From NCBI GenBank assembly GCA_002803225.1, contig NXFV01001444.1, forward strand, positions 1 to 59,047: a DNA stretch of 59,047 bases, given 5' to 3'. The notes under the pieces were generated by a model that worked only from the letters and a program-made list of their open reading frames with translations, was not told the DNA's origin and did not search any database. Source of the DNA: Gamarada debralockiae. Taxonomy: Eukaryota > Ascomycota > Leotiomycetes > Helotiales > Hyphodiscaceae. Of the stretch, positions 1-10,468 are shown piece by piece. A program made the position numbers and the translations under genes. Every line of letters starts with the position of its first letter. Position 1 is the stretch's first letter.

Positions 1-1357
1 AGTTTTCTCACTACCAAAATCAGTAGTTAAGGTCTTGCAGAAGGGCTTGACGCATATATGAATTCAAGCTCATGCAATTTGCTTGCCACGCAGAGGTACT
101 GCCACAAGCGAAATTACAAATCCCCGAACTACGACAGTCGTCCATACCCTTTGGTCCTTAATCCTTGCACGAATATCACTACCATCTTCACAGAACTCTC
201 GAGGTCTTGAGCGAATGCGGAGTCCCACGCAGCCGCCTCGATACCAATCACTTGTACTGCTGATGCATTTGACTATGAGAAGGGAAATGACAGCGACAAT
301 ACACCCAACAACGATAATCTACCCAAGCACAAAACCAACAAGTTGGCAGAATTGATTCATTCCACCAAGCTGAGACGCCAACTCGACTAACTCTGAAGTG
401 GAGAAGCTGTGTACAGTGTGTAACAGAGAACCACGCTCAAATGCATGCGAAAGCTTCCTTAACGATGTTGAGGGGAATGTGATTGGTCAGATGCAGCCAA
501 AGAAAGCCGCCAGAAGCCTTGTAAAGTAATTAGAACCTGAAAAGAAAGCAAAGCAAAGCAAGCCAAACTTTGGCTTCAACAGGGGTTGCCACCATGCCTG
601 AACGACGACCAGAGAACCCAAGGTTGTTTTGAGGAGACGATAACAAAGCCTATTCTGGGAACTGACTAAGAATCTGTTATTGCGCTAGAAGCAGAGAGTA
701 TATATACTTGCACTACTCAAACCAGTTCTGAGAAATTATCTTCCGCATCCGCAACAGCTCATGGTCTGTTGCCTTAGCTGATGGATCTTCTGCTCCCCAG
801 AAATCTTCATCTAATTCAACCACTCTGCTGCCACAGACTTCAAGATTTCGGCGACCGTGGCCATCTAGTACCGCAAGGACTTAGAAATCGGCCGTTGGGA
901 TGCATTCAACGGCAAAACTTCCGCGACGATGAGAATGTGTACGACAGCGACAAGCATACGAAGACGGGAATCACCAACTTGGGTATCCCGAATTGAGTTT
1001 GTCAATCGTTCACTCAGACTGAGGCGTCCGATTTGATAGCTTTGCCTCGTATCCAGATCGTTTCGTGCTTCTCAAGAGTAGCACTACTCTGAAACTCGAG
1101 AGGAAGGGTTAAAGCCTCTTTGACACCTAGGAAGGAGCCATTATCTGTATATATATAACGCAAGGAAAGGAAAAAGAGTTTTCTTGATCACTGAATCGCT
1201 GAGCCATAAAAAGAGAGGCCAAAAAAAGTAAGTGTGAGATCTTTGGCATCGATCCAGAATCTCTGTGCCATTTTTCATTTCGGCCAGCCAATGTAATTTA
1301 TGCCTACAGTTTATGCAGCCTCCCAAACGCCATTCATTCACTTAGCTCTCCCCAAAC
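1..1357. other. Intergenic stretch with one possible gene relic
   Basis: I see no intact gene here. On the minus strand, from about 350 down to a stop at 70-72, there is a frame with a strongly hydrophobic segment (IIVVGCIVAVISLLIVK) followed by a cysteine-containing basic tail. It is separated from its only upstream ATG by an in-frame TAG. It could be a decayed small membrane protein, or chance. A TATA-like run (agtatatatact) lies near 694-706. The right end is the 3' flank of the PRP45 gene. Confidence 0.3.
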
Positions 1358-3217
1358 TCAATCATCATCCTCATCAACCCTCGCTCTCTTAGCACCCCTA
1401 TCATCCCCATCTTGAAGTCCATACTCCCGCTTATTACTACCCGAGCTTTCACCAACCTTACTCAAGAACTCATCAACATTAAAAACATCCCCCGTATCCT
1501 TCTCAAACTGTACTGGTCCCTCTCGCGCCTGTGAATGGCGCGAATTAGCCTCATCCCACCTATTACGAATGCTCAGAAAAGCAGAAGAACTTACCTCAAC
1601 GTCAGCAGCGCCTTTAAACGTCCCCCGTCCCAGCGCGTCGCCAAACCGATTATTTCGTTGGATCTTCCCCATCTCAGACTCAGCAGCCTCCTCATCATCT
1701 CCATCATCCATATTATTCCGCGGTCTGTAAATACTTTGAATAGCATCCTGAGCCGCAAAGAGAGGTTTATCGTAAGCGTTATCTTCGTTGAAACCAGTGT
1801 CGAATCCAGATGTGCGGTTGAATAATCGTGAATCGAACATGGTTTCGGCGGATTGAGTAGGCTTCGCAAGACCCAGCGCGACTTTCTCTGAGATATCTCG
1901 TCCCTGTTCTCGAGCCAGCATTTGCATTTTTCGTTCCGTTCCCATACGAGATTGTCTCAATTTCCGCTCCTCATCACGCATCTTCTCCCGTCTTGCCTTC
2001 TGTCTCTCCCTAACCTCCTCATCCTCACTATCCGATCGCTCTGATTCAGAATCAGAATAACTGCCCGATCTCGATCTCGAAGCCCTGGATTGTCTTCGTC
2101 CAGATCCAGCACCCGCTCTCTCCTCCCTAGCTTTCTGCGCCAACATCCTAAGGTGATCCTCTTTCTGCGCCTTCTCCTTCTCCGCCAATCTTTGCTGCAT
2201 TAACGCCCGTTGTTTAACCTCTTCTCGTGCATGTCTATCAGCCGTAAACAGCGCCTCCGCAAACTGCGCAAATTTATCATTGATAGTAACATCCTGCAAT
2301 CCTCTCCCATCAGCCGCCAATCTCTTGTCAAGCGGTACCGTATAACCCTTAGGATTCTTCCAGTTCGAGACCGGCGGCGGGATTTTCCACGCTTCTTGAT
2401 CCTCTGCCGTCAACTTTCTCGGAGGTGAATGCATGACAGGTGGTGGAGGACTAGGAGGGCCCCGAGGGATCTTCTTGTGTTTGAATTTCGGCGGCTCCAT
2501 AGGATCGACCTGCCGTTCTACAATCTTCATAATGCGATCATTCTTGCGTGTATTATCGCCCATCTGGTTGGCAGGCGTATACCTCACATACGTAGGTTCT
2601 TTCCTATTTCCCACGTTGACATTCTTCGGTTTCTGCGCGGCCACAGCACCACTGACCAGCGTTGCGAGAGCCTGTTGCGTGCGTTCTTTCGTAGCAGCGA
2701 CTTCTTCCTCGGAAGGCCGATCTAAATTGATATCCCCAGCATCAGCGCGCTGGCGAAGCGGAATCAGGTCTTTGAACGACGCATGTACGATCCGCTTATC
2801 GTTATGTCCTTGTCTTGCTATCGCATCGTATTTGACCTTCCCTTCCGCATCGACCTGAACCGCGAGCGCCGTGCTAGAACCTTGGGATTTGCGGCCCATG
2901 TCGAGGGGATATTGCGCAATGGGGACTTCTGGGAAGGCGCCGCCATCTCCAAAGTCTTCTTGGCCTCGTGGTCGCCATCCTGCTCTGTTGCCATAGGGTG
3001 GAGGCCCGGATTTCTGTGTACCCGTATGGTCAGAAAGATTGAGTGACTGTAGCTGGGTATGTAGACTGACCTTTAAGACTATTTGAGTGTCGTCGAGGGC
3101 TCCGGCACCTAGAATTCGAGGACCTCGTTGTTGCGCGTGAAGAGGTATCTCTTCCTCATCGCCTGTATATTTGGGCTTTGGCAGTGCTGCCAATAAAGAT
3201 CCTGCTGTGGTAGCCAT
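1358..3217 (-). CDS. prp45: Pre-mRNA-processing protein 45 (SNW/SKIP family)
   Basis: This is a spliceosome component of the SNW/SKIP family, a nuclear scaffold that joins the activated spliceosome and is essential in yeasts. The SNW core is plain in the middle: a proline run (GPPSPPPPVMHSPP) followed by KIPPPVSNWKNPKGYTVPLD and KRLAADGRGL. After it come a long charged coiled-coil-like region, an RS/acidic patch (SGSYSDSESERSDSED) and a basic C-terminal end. The frame is open throughout, but two stretches look like introns whose lengths are multiples of three: 3014-3070 (57 nt, GTCAGT..CAG, branch CTGAC) and 1529-1594 (66 nt, GTAAGT..CAG). Removing them gives about 578 residues, a usual length for fungal Prp45. 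I chose the ATG at 3217 (MATTAGSLLAALPKPKYTG) because it begins the conserved N-terminus; an upstream in-frame ATG at 3295 adds 26 unlikely residues. Confidence 0.93.
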   Translation of the reverse strand: MATTAGSLLAALPKPKYTGDEEEIPLHAQQRGPRILGAGALDDTQIVLKVSLHTQLQSLNLSDHTGTQKSGPPPYGNRAGWRPRGQEDFGDGGAFPEVPIAQYPLDMGRKSQGSSTALAVQVDAEGKVKYDAIARQGHNDKRIVHASFKDLIPLRQRADAGDINLDRPSEEEVAATKERTQQALATLVSGAVAAQKPKNVNVGNRKEPTYVRYTPANQMGDNTRKNDRIMKIVERQVDPMEPPKFKHKKIPRGPPSPPPPVMHSPPRKLTAEDQEAWKIPPPVSNWKNPKGYTVPLDKRLAADGRGLQDVTINDKFAQFAEALFTADRHAREEVKQRALMQQRLAEKEKAQKEDHLRMLAQKAREERAGAGSGRRQSRASRSRSGSYSDSESERSDSEDEEVRERQKARREKMRDEERKLRQSRMGTERKMQMLAREQGRDISEKVALGLAKPTQSAETMFDSRLFNRTSGFDTGFNEDNAYDKPLFAAQDAIQSIYRPRNNMDDGDDEEAAESEMGKIQRNNRFGDALGRGTFKGAADVEVSSSAFLSIRNRWDEANSRHSQAREGPVQFEKDTGDVFNVDEFLSKVGESSGSNKREYGLQDGDDRGAKRARVDEDDD

Positions 3218-3547
3218 GGCGAAGATGTTATTGGAGAGAGAGGGGAAGGCAGAATAATTTCGAGGTTCATATCGTGAAATCAAAATCGCGGTCAAATCCT
3301 TGTTAACTTTTCAGCGCTAAACCCAAAAAAGCAATGTATCAAGGCTGTAGAGAAGTCACTTTAAAGGTCATAGAAATTCACTGTCAATGATGAGTCTCTT
3401 CCAAGCAATTTCGGCGTGGAATGGGTGTGGAAGAGAAATTATAATTTTGCTCCCTTATTCTAGGACATCCCATAAAAATACACATGAACGCTCTCCAATG
3501 CCAAACCATCCCTTTCCCACATCATCACCAACTCCCTCCTCTCATAT

Positions 3548-4478
3548 TCACACATACCCCTTCCGAGCGCCCTGTCCCGAAAAAACCTCCATCAGCCCAG
3601 ATCCCAATCCTTTGACGTCTCTGGGATTGCCTACCTGGAAGAAGAACCTGACAATAAAGACCTGCAGACCCGCCATACACACCATCATCAGACTCTCAAT
3701 CACCGAAAAATTAAATATCCGTCTCTCCGTACTTCTGACGGTACTGAAATTGCGGTTTTCGCGGGTACGGAAATACTTCTGGTTGCGTGTGATGGTGGAG
3801 AGTTGGCCGGAGAGCTTGAAGATCGATTCTTCAAGCGCGGAGGTCTGCTCGGGGGATGTGCCCTGCTTGGAGGGGATTTGGGCGTCGCGTTGTTCGTTTT
3901 CGACCTATTCGCATCATACATTAGCATCCATAACCAAACCCAATCCCAAACCAACCATAGCCATGAACAGGAGGGAGAGGAGGGAGGACATACTGCGATC
4001 TCAAAATCCACAAACTTCTCCGCAAAAGTACTCATCTGATTATTAAAGCAGAATCTATACTCCCCCGTCTCCGTAGCCGTAAACACGAAATCGCCTTGTC
4101 GTTCCTTTTGTCCGTCCAGTATGATCTTGTCTTGTGGGCCGACAACCTCGTAGTCGACGTCGAAGGATCCTCCAGCTTGGACCTATTCTTCTCATCAGCG
4201 GTGCTCCCAACCCAAACCATCCAATCCAGTCCCAAATCCCCAATTCCCAACCATTCAAATCTAGCTCCCGATTTCCAGTTATGAAAGGCTAGAGGGCGAG
4301 GGAGGGGAAGGGAGGCACAACTCACAGCGAAGTAAAAAGCGACCTTCGCGCCCTTATTTTCAACGAGAGAGTAAAAACACGCCTTCTCATTCGCAGAAAG
4401 CTTGTACGTGAGCGCCGTCGCGGAAACCAGCGGTGAAATGCACGCCAGAAGGCTACATGATATTGTCGAGAGCTTCAT
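3548..4478 (-). CDS. p24 family (emp24/gp25L, GOLD domain) cargo receptor
   Basis: This is a type I membrane protein of the p24 family, which cycles between ER and Golgi in COPII/COPI vesicles and helps select secretory cargo. Four exons fit in phase: 4326-4478, 3994-4182, 3635-3904 and 3548-3571, giving 211 residues. Seen in order: a signal peptide (MKLSTISCSLLACISPLVSA), a GOLD domain with its two cysteines (one in NEKACFYSLVENKGAKVAFY, one in GEYRFCFNNQMSTFAEKF), a coiled-coil neck with the NQKYFRTRENRNFSTVRST signature, one membrane helix (SLMMVCMAGLQVFIVRFFFQ) and a short basic cytoplasmic tail. Length and order are normal for the family, closest to the Erp3/Erp4-like proteins of fungi; the exact subfamily is an inference. 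The last exon codes only seven residues and the stop. Confidence 0.93.
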
Positions 4479-5102
4479 TGTGTGTGTGGTTGTTCGATGT
4501 TGCAGGCAATGGTTGATTCGAATTTGTGGATTACTTGGCTGGATAGTAGAGCAATTTCGTGCAGATCCATTTCGCGAGGCTCACCCCAGCACGCTGCTTT
4601 TACCAAGCCGATTTGTGATGCCTCAGGTAAGCAACACCCCAAGGCCTGAGCTGGGTTGCCGACACCAACCCGGAGCGTTCAAAGCTGAGGACAGTCTCAA
4701 GGGCCTCAACAAGCATGTTGACAAGGTCAAGAAGGACTACTCAAACTTTATGTCACGTGTCAGATTCCTCTTCACGCCTTTGGGTATATGATCCTTACGC
4801 GAAGATAGGTGGTGGAAAGGCGAACCCCGTGAAGAAGAATTCCGCCTGTGATTTAACTGACTCGGCAGAGGAATGCTTCTTGATACGCCCTTTGCTCTGT
4901 TTGCCATAGAAACGCAAGAAATCTTTGACATTGGTAATGTGTGAGGAGCGTGGACGCCTTTACCAAGAACGCGGTTTCTTAACGGAATCCAAAGTGAGAT
5001 CGTCTTTTCTTCCTCTTCTATCTACGAGGGTGACTGGGGACGCCAACTGTCGAGGAGGAAAGGTCTGAAGTTTATTGTGTATGTGCTCTCTCTGTCGTAC
5101 TG
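4479..5102. other. Gap upstream of the DUF3435 gene
   Basis: This holds the p24 promoter side on the left and probably the N-terminal exon or exons of the DUF3435 gene on the right. A possible coding piece on the plus strand near 4680-4760 reads DSLKGLNKHVDKVKKDYSNF, which would suit the alpha-helical start of that family. I could not join it to the downstream exon in phase, and stops intervene, so the N-terminus is unresolved or decayed. Confidence 0.3.
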
Positions 5103-6837
5103 ATGGAACGTCCCAAGCTGATAGGAAAACAGTGGAGTAAATACGTGCTTCCTCTCGAAGGTGACATCGTCGATGAACGCTTGCCGAAATACAACTTTGC
5201 CAAAGAGGATCCAGACCAAACTCTCCTCGCCCTTTGGACTCGCAAAGATCTAATATATATTTCCGAGAGGGACCGAGTTGAGTTTACGTTCCTGCTCCAC
5301 GTTTATTGTTGGACTGGCGCGAGGATTGGCGCCTTCACCGGCGAAGGGCTGACGTACAAGGTATATTTACGAATGATTTCCGGCCCGCCATCTGCTCAAA
5401 CTTTCATATAGGATATCACCTTGTTTTGAGACGACGTGCCAATAGCGATGGCTACGAATTCATGTGGCAGATTGATCAACGATGGGTCAAGGGGAATCGC
5501 AATCCAAATACTTTGGTGTATGATAAACCCTATGGATATTGCGACTACGTTGACTAACGACCCCACAGTTTTGGTGCCGCTGGCAAAGAGCATTCCCGGC
5601 TTCTCTACAACGACGGAGCGATGCTGCTTCCATTGGCTTTTAATGACAACGCCCTTTTTGGGTTCGATTGCTTGGATGATTTGTGGCGGCAGGAAATCCC
5701 TCCTGGCGATAATGAGCTGATCCTCCGATGGAACGATTCAGTGTTGGAGACAAAAATTGTGCGAATGTCGATATCGACATTCCGCCGTATATTAAGATCA
5801 ACTCTAGACAACGCAGGTTATGTAGGCTGTTCTGCTTCGATCCACCAGATTCGTCGGCGCCTCGGGAAGAAGGTCGATGGTAAGCAGTATCTTAATGCGT
5901 AAAATTCAGTTCTTTTTTCTCTTCTAATAAATTCGTAGAGCGATATACGGCCGTGGAACATTCGCAGCACATATTGCAGTCCGATCCACGCAGCTTCGGA
6001 CAAAGCTACGTGGCAAATTGCTCAGCCGTGGACGGACAAGCCGCTTTTCTTGGTGAAGAGGCTGACCATAGCGTTATCGACTACTTCCAAGGTCTCCGGA
6101 GATTTCGTGAGCGGGGCGCGCCCACTTTCCTTCCTGCCGCTATGAAGGCTGATTTGAGAAATCATCCCGAAGTCGTGAAGCTGGAAGAGGCTGCCGCCAG
6201 AGGAGATGGTGGGACTTCGAAGGCGATAGGGAGTCTGCTAAAAAGCCTTGAGTACAGGGCTTGGGCCTCGTATCGGGCGGCTTGGGTAAGGGAGCGGAGG
6301 GACTGGAAAATTTTGACTCGGGGCAAAGTCTCGCCGGAAGTTAATACGAATAGCAATCAACTCTCCCTTGTCCTCCCCGAACGGAACCGCATCCAGGCGA
6401 AAATGTCAAATCCTTTACCCTTGTCTACGGTTGAGATGCGCGAGGTGATTCAAGACATATACTCGCTGATTGCTCGGAATTACGAAGTTTTCTATCTTCC
6501 CGGTGAAGAACCACAAAACGGGTTATGTCCAGCCTGCGGTGAGGGTGTAGAAAGGTAAGGTATTACTTCGCAAACTATGGACTCTATCTGACTTGTGATT
6601 AGACGTAACCAACGCTATCGAGCTAACCATATTCATAAATGTCGCAGAAGAGAAAGAGCCAATCGCCTTAACCAAAACCCATCTAGCCTAGAGTACTGCT
6701 TTGATTGTACGGAATGGTATGTTCAAGGGCCCCAGTGGGACGAGCATTGTCAGCAACAGTCCCATCTTACGGAAATGGTGTACATTCATCATTTATCTCT
6801 GCACCCAAGCAAGACGGACCGTACGCACGCTTTATGA
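5103..6837 (+). pseudogene. DUF3435 / FluG-domain protein (tyrosine-recombinase-like), frameshifted
   Basis: The protein matches the fungal DUF3435 (FluG domain) family, which includes the tyrosine recombinase captains of Starship elements. Conserved blocks in order: TRKDLIYISERDRVEFTFLL, VYCWTGARIGAF (first catalytic-type Arg), QIDQRWVKGN, NALFGFDCLDDLW, IHQIRRRLGKKVD (an HxxR box), SDPRSFGQSYVANCSAVDG (candidate Tyr), then a C-terminal CPACGE...HIHKC zinc-finger-like part. Introns fit at 5361-5411, 5519-5569, 5880-5938 and 6555-6602. Directly after the first intron the frame breaks: DIT and LVLRRRA lie in different frames, explained by one missing base near 5420. The C-terminal region stops at 6837, earlier than I would expect for this family. 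The start is uncertain: 5103 is the first ATG in frame, but 5103-5124 may be intron. All other joins keep phase, so decay is recent, or the lesion is a sequence error. Confidence 0.75.
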
Positions 6838-7161
6838 GGGTGCTACGGTAGGTTATCGATGCGCAGATTTTGGAAGAAAGCCGCGAGAGGTGTTGACCTG
6901 TGATTTTGAAAGGCAAAACGGAGTTGATTGTAAAACCTGAGTGAGAAGCCCAGCCTCAACGGCTGAGGCTCGAACTAGCTGACTTATGCGGTGTAAAAGT
7001 ATCACGTGGTTGTCATAACGTCCCTGCAGAGGAGGCACCGGCTGAATGTCGGCGGACAAACCATTCAAAAATTGTGTACCCACTGCCCACAGGCAAAAAT
7101 CAACTCTCATACTGCCCTTAGCTGCTACCACCAGCTAAGGCTTAACGTACTATACAGTACA

Positions 7162-9177
7162 ATGGCTTCGATCCATCAAGGCCATACCGTTTTCTTGACT
7201 CCTGAGGAGGACGAGCGAGTGCGAAAGACGCTCAAGGGCAGGTTGCAAAAATGTGAGGAGCTTGCAGGCCAGCCGCGAGTGGCAGGCGACTCGAAGTCTC
7301 GTCTGTCTCAAGTGACAATGGCGTCTCTGATGTCAGACTTTTCAGATATGGCAGGTCCTGAACAGAAGGGTGGACCAGACGTCATGACAGCTTTTGCCGT
7401 CGGTCAACCGTATCCGCCATGTATTGTCTTGCTCCAGGATCTGGAGCCCATGAAACTCTCGGATCTTCGCATGAACACACATCATCGTGGTCGAGTGCTC
7501 AATGTCAGACGAGCGGCGCCTGTGGTCAACCTAGTAGCGACCTCTTGGACGGTTGTAGAGGAAGGATCTGGTGAGACGGAGCGGTTAGAAATTTTGTTGC
7601 ACAAGTCCAACCATGGCCAAGACATCTTGGAGTCTGGATCGACATTCAAAATCAAAGAACCTTATTTTACCCTCAACGATCAGGGTGATCCTACGCTCCG
7701 CGTCGATCATCCGTCAGACCTTATTGTTTGTACTGAGGATCAGCTTGGCGCCGACATTTCACATTCTTCAACCGCGGAAGCTGGCGATTCTGAAGGTGCG
7801 GTTTCCGACACAGCATCTACGGCTCTTGCAGCGAAGACAGCCAAAGAGTATAAGGAGGAAGGCAATGCTGCACTCAAACAAAAGGATCTACTGCTGGCTC
7901 ATGCGAACTATACCCAAGGGCTGCGATTTGTCACAATGGACGGTGCGGCGAAAGAGGACTTGGCCTATGACCTCTTTCGAAACCGAGCCCATGTTAATAT
8001 CGCCTTGAATCGCTTCGATGAGGCAAAGGCCGATGCTCTGGATTCTCTCACCAATCTAGAAGATCAAAAGTACAAAGAACTTGACAGTAAAGCCTATTTC
8101 CGCGCTGGCTCTGCAGCATACGAACTCGGCGAATTCCAGGAAGCAAAAGGTTTCTTTGAAAAACAACAGACGTTAATGCCTGGCGACAAACTTGCAGTAG
8201 CGAGTTTGAGGAGAGCTGAATTACGTCTCCAAGAGCAAGCCACCGGCGTGTACAACTTCAAGAAAATCAAAGCCGGGCTGTCAATGGCTCGTCCACGAGT
8301 CGACGCCTCAAGCTTCACCCATAATGTCAAAATTGGAGAGAGCCCTGGACGTGGCCGAGGCCTATTTGCGACCCATGACGTAGATGCCGGTGAGATTGTA
8401 CTATGCGAGAAGCCTTTCTGTGTTGTATGGGGCCACCAACATGAAGCATTAACAGCAATAACCTACGATGGTCGCGACGAGAAGATACGAGTCATTCCAG
8501 CCGGCTTGTGTAAGGCGATTGTGCAGAAACTTCGGGACAATCCCTCGCAGGTTGACAAAGTCATGGACCTTTATGGCGACTATCGAGGTGTTATTGGCAA
8601 GCAGCTCATTATAACAGACGACTCCGCCCCGGTCATCGATACCTTCCGGGTCCATGACATCGTTGCGCGGAATGGTTTTGGTCCAGGTCAGGTGTATTCC
8701 GGAGGCGAGGATGTTAGCAATGCGAGCGCGGGCCTCTGGATCCTGGCCTCGTATATCAATCATTCGTGTGTCCCAAATGCGATGAAGGAGTTCCTAGGAG
8801 ACCTCATGGTGTTGCGTGCCACTCGACAAATTGCCGCTGGCGAGGAAATCTCACATAGCTATGATGAATCCACCGACTACGATGCTAGGACTGCGGCATT
8901 AATGAACACATGGGGTTTCCAATGCACTTGCGCGTTGTGTATTGTGGAGAAGGCAGACAGCCCAATTGTGCGAAAAAGGCGCCGGGAGTTAGAAAGTGAG
9001 GCCAATACCTTGGTAGAGAGGAACTCACCAATTGGTGCGAAAAGACTTTCTATTGTACAAGCCCGGCGCCTTGCTCGAGCCATCGATGATACTTACGACA
9101 ACGAGAGATACAAGGGCTTGCCACGGACGGCGCTTCTAAGGATCCAGAAGTGGCTTGCTGAAGCTACTACCAAGTGA
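7162..9177 (+). CDS. TPR and SET domain protein (SMYD-like)
   Basis: This is a single-exon gene of 671 residues combining tetratricopeptide repeats with a SET domain, the fold of lysine methyltransferases. From the chosen start, residues about 80-210 form a conserved fungal N-terminal region (GQPYPPCIVLLQDLEPMKL). TPR helices begin near 225 (TAKEYKEEGNAALKQKDLLL) and run to about 350. The SET domain starts near 390 (GRGRGLFATHDVDAGEIVLC), has the cofactor-site motif SYINHSCVPNA near 530, a second part (GEEISHSYDESTDYDAR) near 560, and ends in a post-SET-like cysteine cluster (WGFQCTCALC) near 585. No MYND zinc finger is visible. The ATG at 7162 follows a weak upstream frame that opens at 7006 and adds 52 non-conserved residues. 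Substrate and cell location cannot be read from sequence. Confidence 0.88.
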   Translation: MASIHQGHTVFLTPEEDERVRKTLKGRLQKCEELAGQPRVAGDSKSRLSQVTMASLMSDFSDMAGPEQKGGPDVMTAFAVGQPYPPCIVLLQDLEPMKLSDLRMNTHHRGRVLNVRRAAPVVNLVATSWTVVEEGSGETERLEILLHKSNHGQDILESGSTFKIKEPYFTLNDQGDPTLRVDHPSDLIVCTEDQLGADISHSSTAEAGDSEGAVSDTASTALAAKTAKEYKEEGNAALKQKDLLLAHANYTQGLRFVTMDGAAKEDLAYDLFRNRAHVNIALNRFDEAKADALDSLTNLEDQKYKELDSKAYFRAGSAAYELGEFQEAKGFFEKQQTLMPGDKLAVASLRRAELRLQEQATGVYNFKKIKAGLSMARPRVDASSFTHNVKIGESPGRGRGLFATHDVDAGEIVLCEKPFCVVWGHQHEALTAITYDGRDEKIRVIPAGLCKAIVQKLRDNPSQVDKVMDLYGDYRGVIGKQLIITDDSAPVIDTFRVHDIVARNGFGPGQVYSGGEDVSNASAGLWILASYINHSCVPNAMKEFLGDLMVLRATRQIAAGEEISHSYDESTDYDARTAALMNTWGFQCTCALCIVEKADSPIVRKRRRELESEANTLVERNSPIGAKRLSIVQARRLARAIDDTYDNERYKGLPRTALLRIQKWLAEATTK

Positions 9178-10468
9178 GTCCAGCAGATTGTCACATTTCC
9201 GACGTGTAGCAAGTGTTCGCTGGATGAAGGATGCGAACTAGTTGTAGTGAGCAGAAGGTCTGCCGGTCGTTCTGCAGTGCTCGATTCAGGTCCGGTTTGT
9301 GGGACAACAGACTGGAGCAATACAGCTCCTAGTAGTCAGGTTCATAGAAGTACAAAATGAAATACAAATCTCTGATACGAAGTATTGGTGAACAGTCTGT
9401 CAAAGACTGAGAAATGACCAATTAGAGAAGGAAATCCGAGTCATCGGTCGTTTGATACAATCTAGTGTATGAAGCGTATAGACTAGCTAGTCCCAATAGG
9501 GAACAACAATACTAGCACCAGTTGTCCATTCCACTCTACTACAATATGAAAATTGCTTTAAACATTTAAATTATTATAACGTAAGACTATTCCTCATTCG
9601 GCTAATTAGTAGATCACATGACGTCCTCGACCAAATGAGGACCGTAAGAGTAACATAATCTTTCGAGCGGAAATACCTTTTTCCTATAAGGGCCTCTTTG
9701 GTAAGGCCAGGTAACGCTTACAGTTACGATACTTTACCAAATCATTATGAGTGTCGTCTGAGGCATGCCACACATCGCGGCGACCCGTGGACAGGACAAG
9801 CTGTCTTCGCATATAACCGAGCCAATTACAAAAATTAACGCCCTCGTTCTTTGGATCTGTAACGTTACATGCCCCTTGAATCCAGCAATATAAATTCTAG
9901 CCAATTACCAGATATTATTTACTCCCGTGCAGCGCCGCACTCGTTAGGTTGCCTCATAGTCACGTGACTTAAGGGCTAAAGCAGCTCCGCTCGCGCGACT
10001 GGCGGGTGCCGGGGTGAGCGGAGCGCAGAGGGAGCACATTTCTGGACTCTAGGCTCGAGTCGGAATTCAATATCGCAGTGGCCTAATGCGGAATAGTAAG
10101 CGAGCGCTTTCCCTGTCAATCGCTGGACGAGGCTGAGGAGGCAATTTCAGGGGGCACGCGACATGTCATTACTCTGAATCCGAATTCAATGTTGATTACG
10201 TTCACGGCATTGAATGGCGTAGAGGAGGTACATTTAATGCAATGCTTTATTTTCAATACTGTCAACGCATCGATCTGTGTTCTTGCTCCCTCCCTTCACG
10301 CCCAATCATGCAATCGTCTAGCTACAAATCATAATCTTTCCGTGAAGGCTCCCTCACAAAAGCATTTCCTACGAACGTGGAACCATGAAGTTGTTTTCCA
10401 CCCACCAAAGCGCCGCACAGAAAAGCCTTTCAAAAAAAAAATTTGAAAATGAATGCCCAAGTCCAAGT
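9178..10468. other. Intergenic region between two gene 3' ends
   Basis: About 1.3 kb with no supported gene. It lies between the 3' ends of the TPR-SET gene and the USP7-type gene. The left two thirds are AT-rich. Around 9960-10030 there is a sharp GC-rich island with a CACGTG hexamer at 9961 and an 8-bp inverted repeat (CTCCGCTC at 9985, GAGCGGAG at 10016). An A run precedes the deubiquitinase stop at about 10430-10440. Confidence 0.5.

Noticed and set aside
1535..3046. Several long plus-strand open frames across PRP45
   Set aside because: They are antisense shadows of a strongly conserved coding region, with no recognisable product.
4600..10468. A Starship giant transposon headed by the DUF3435 gene
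   Set aside because: The following genes (TPR-SET, USP7-type protease, Sfh5) are conserved housekeeping genes, not cargo, and I found no convincing flanking direct repeats. DUF3435 genes also occur alone.
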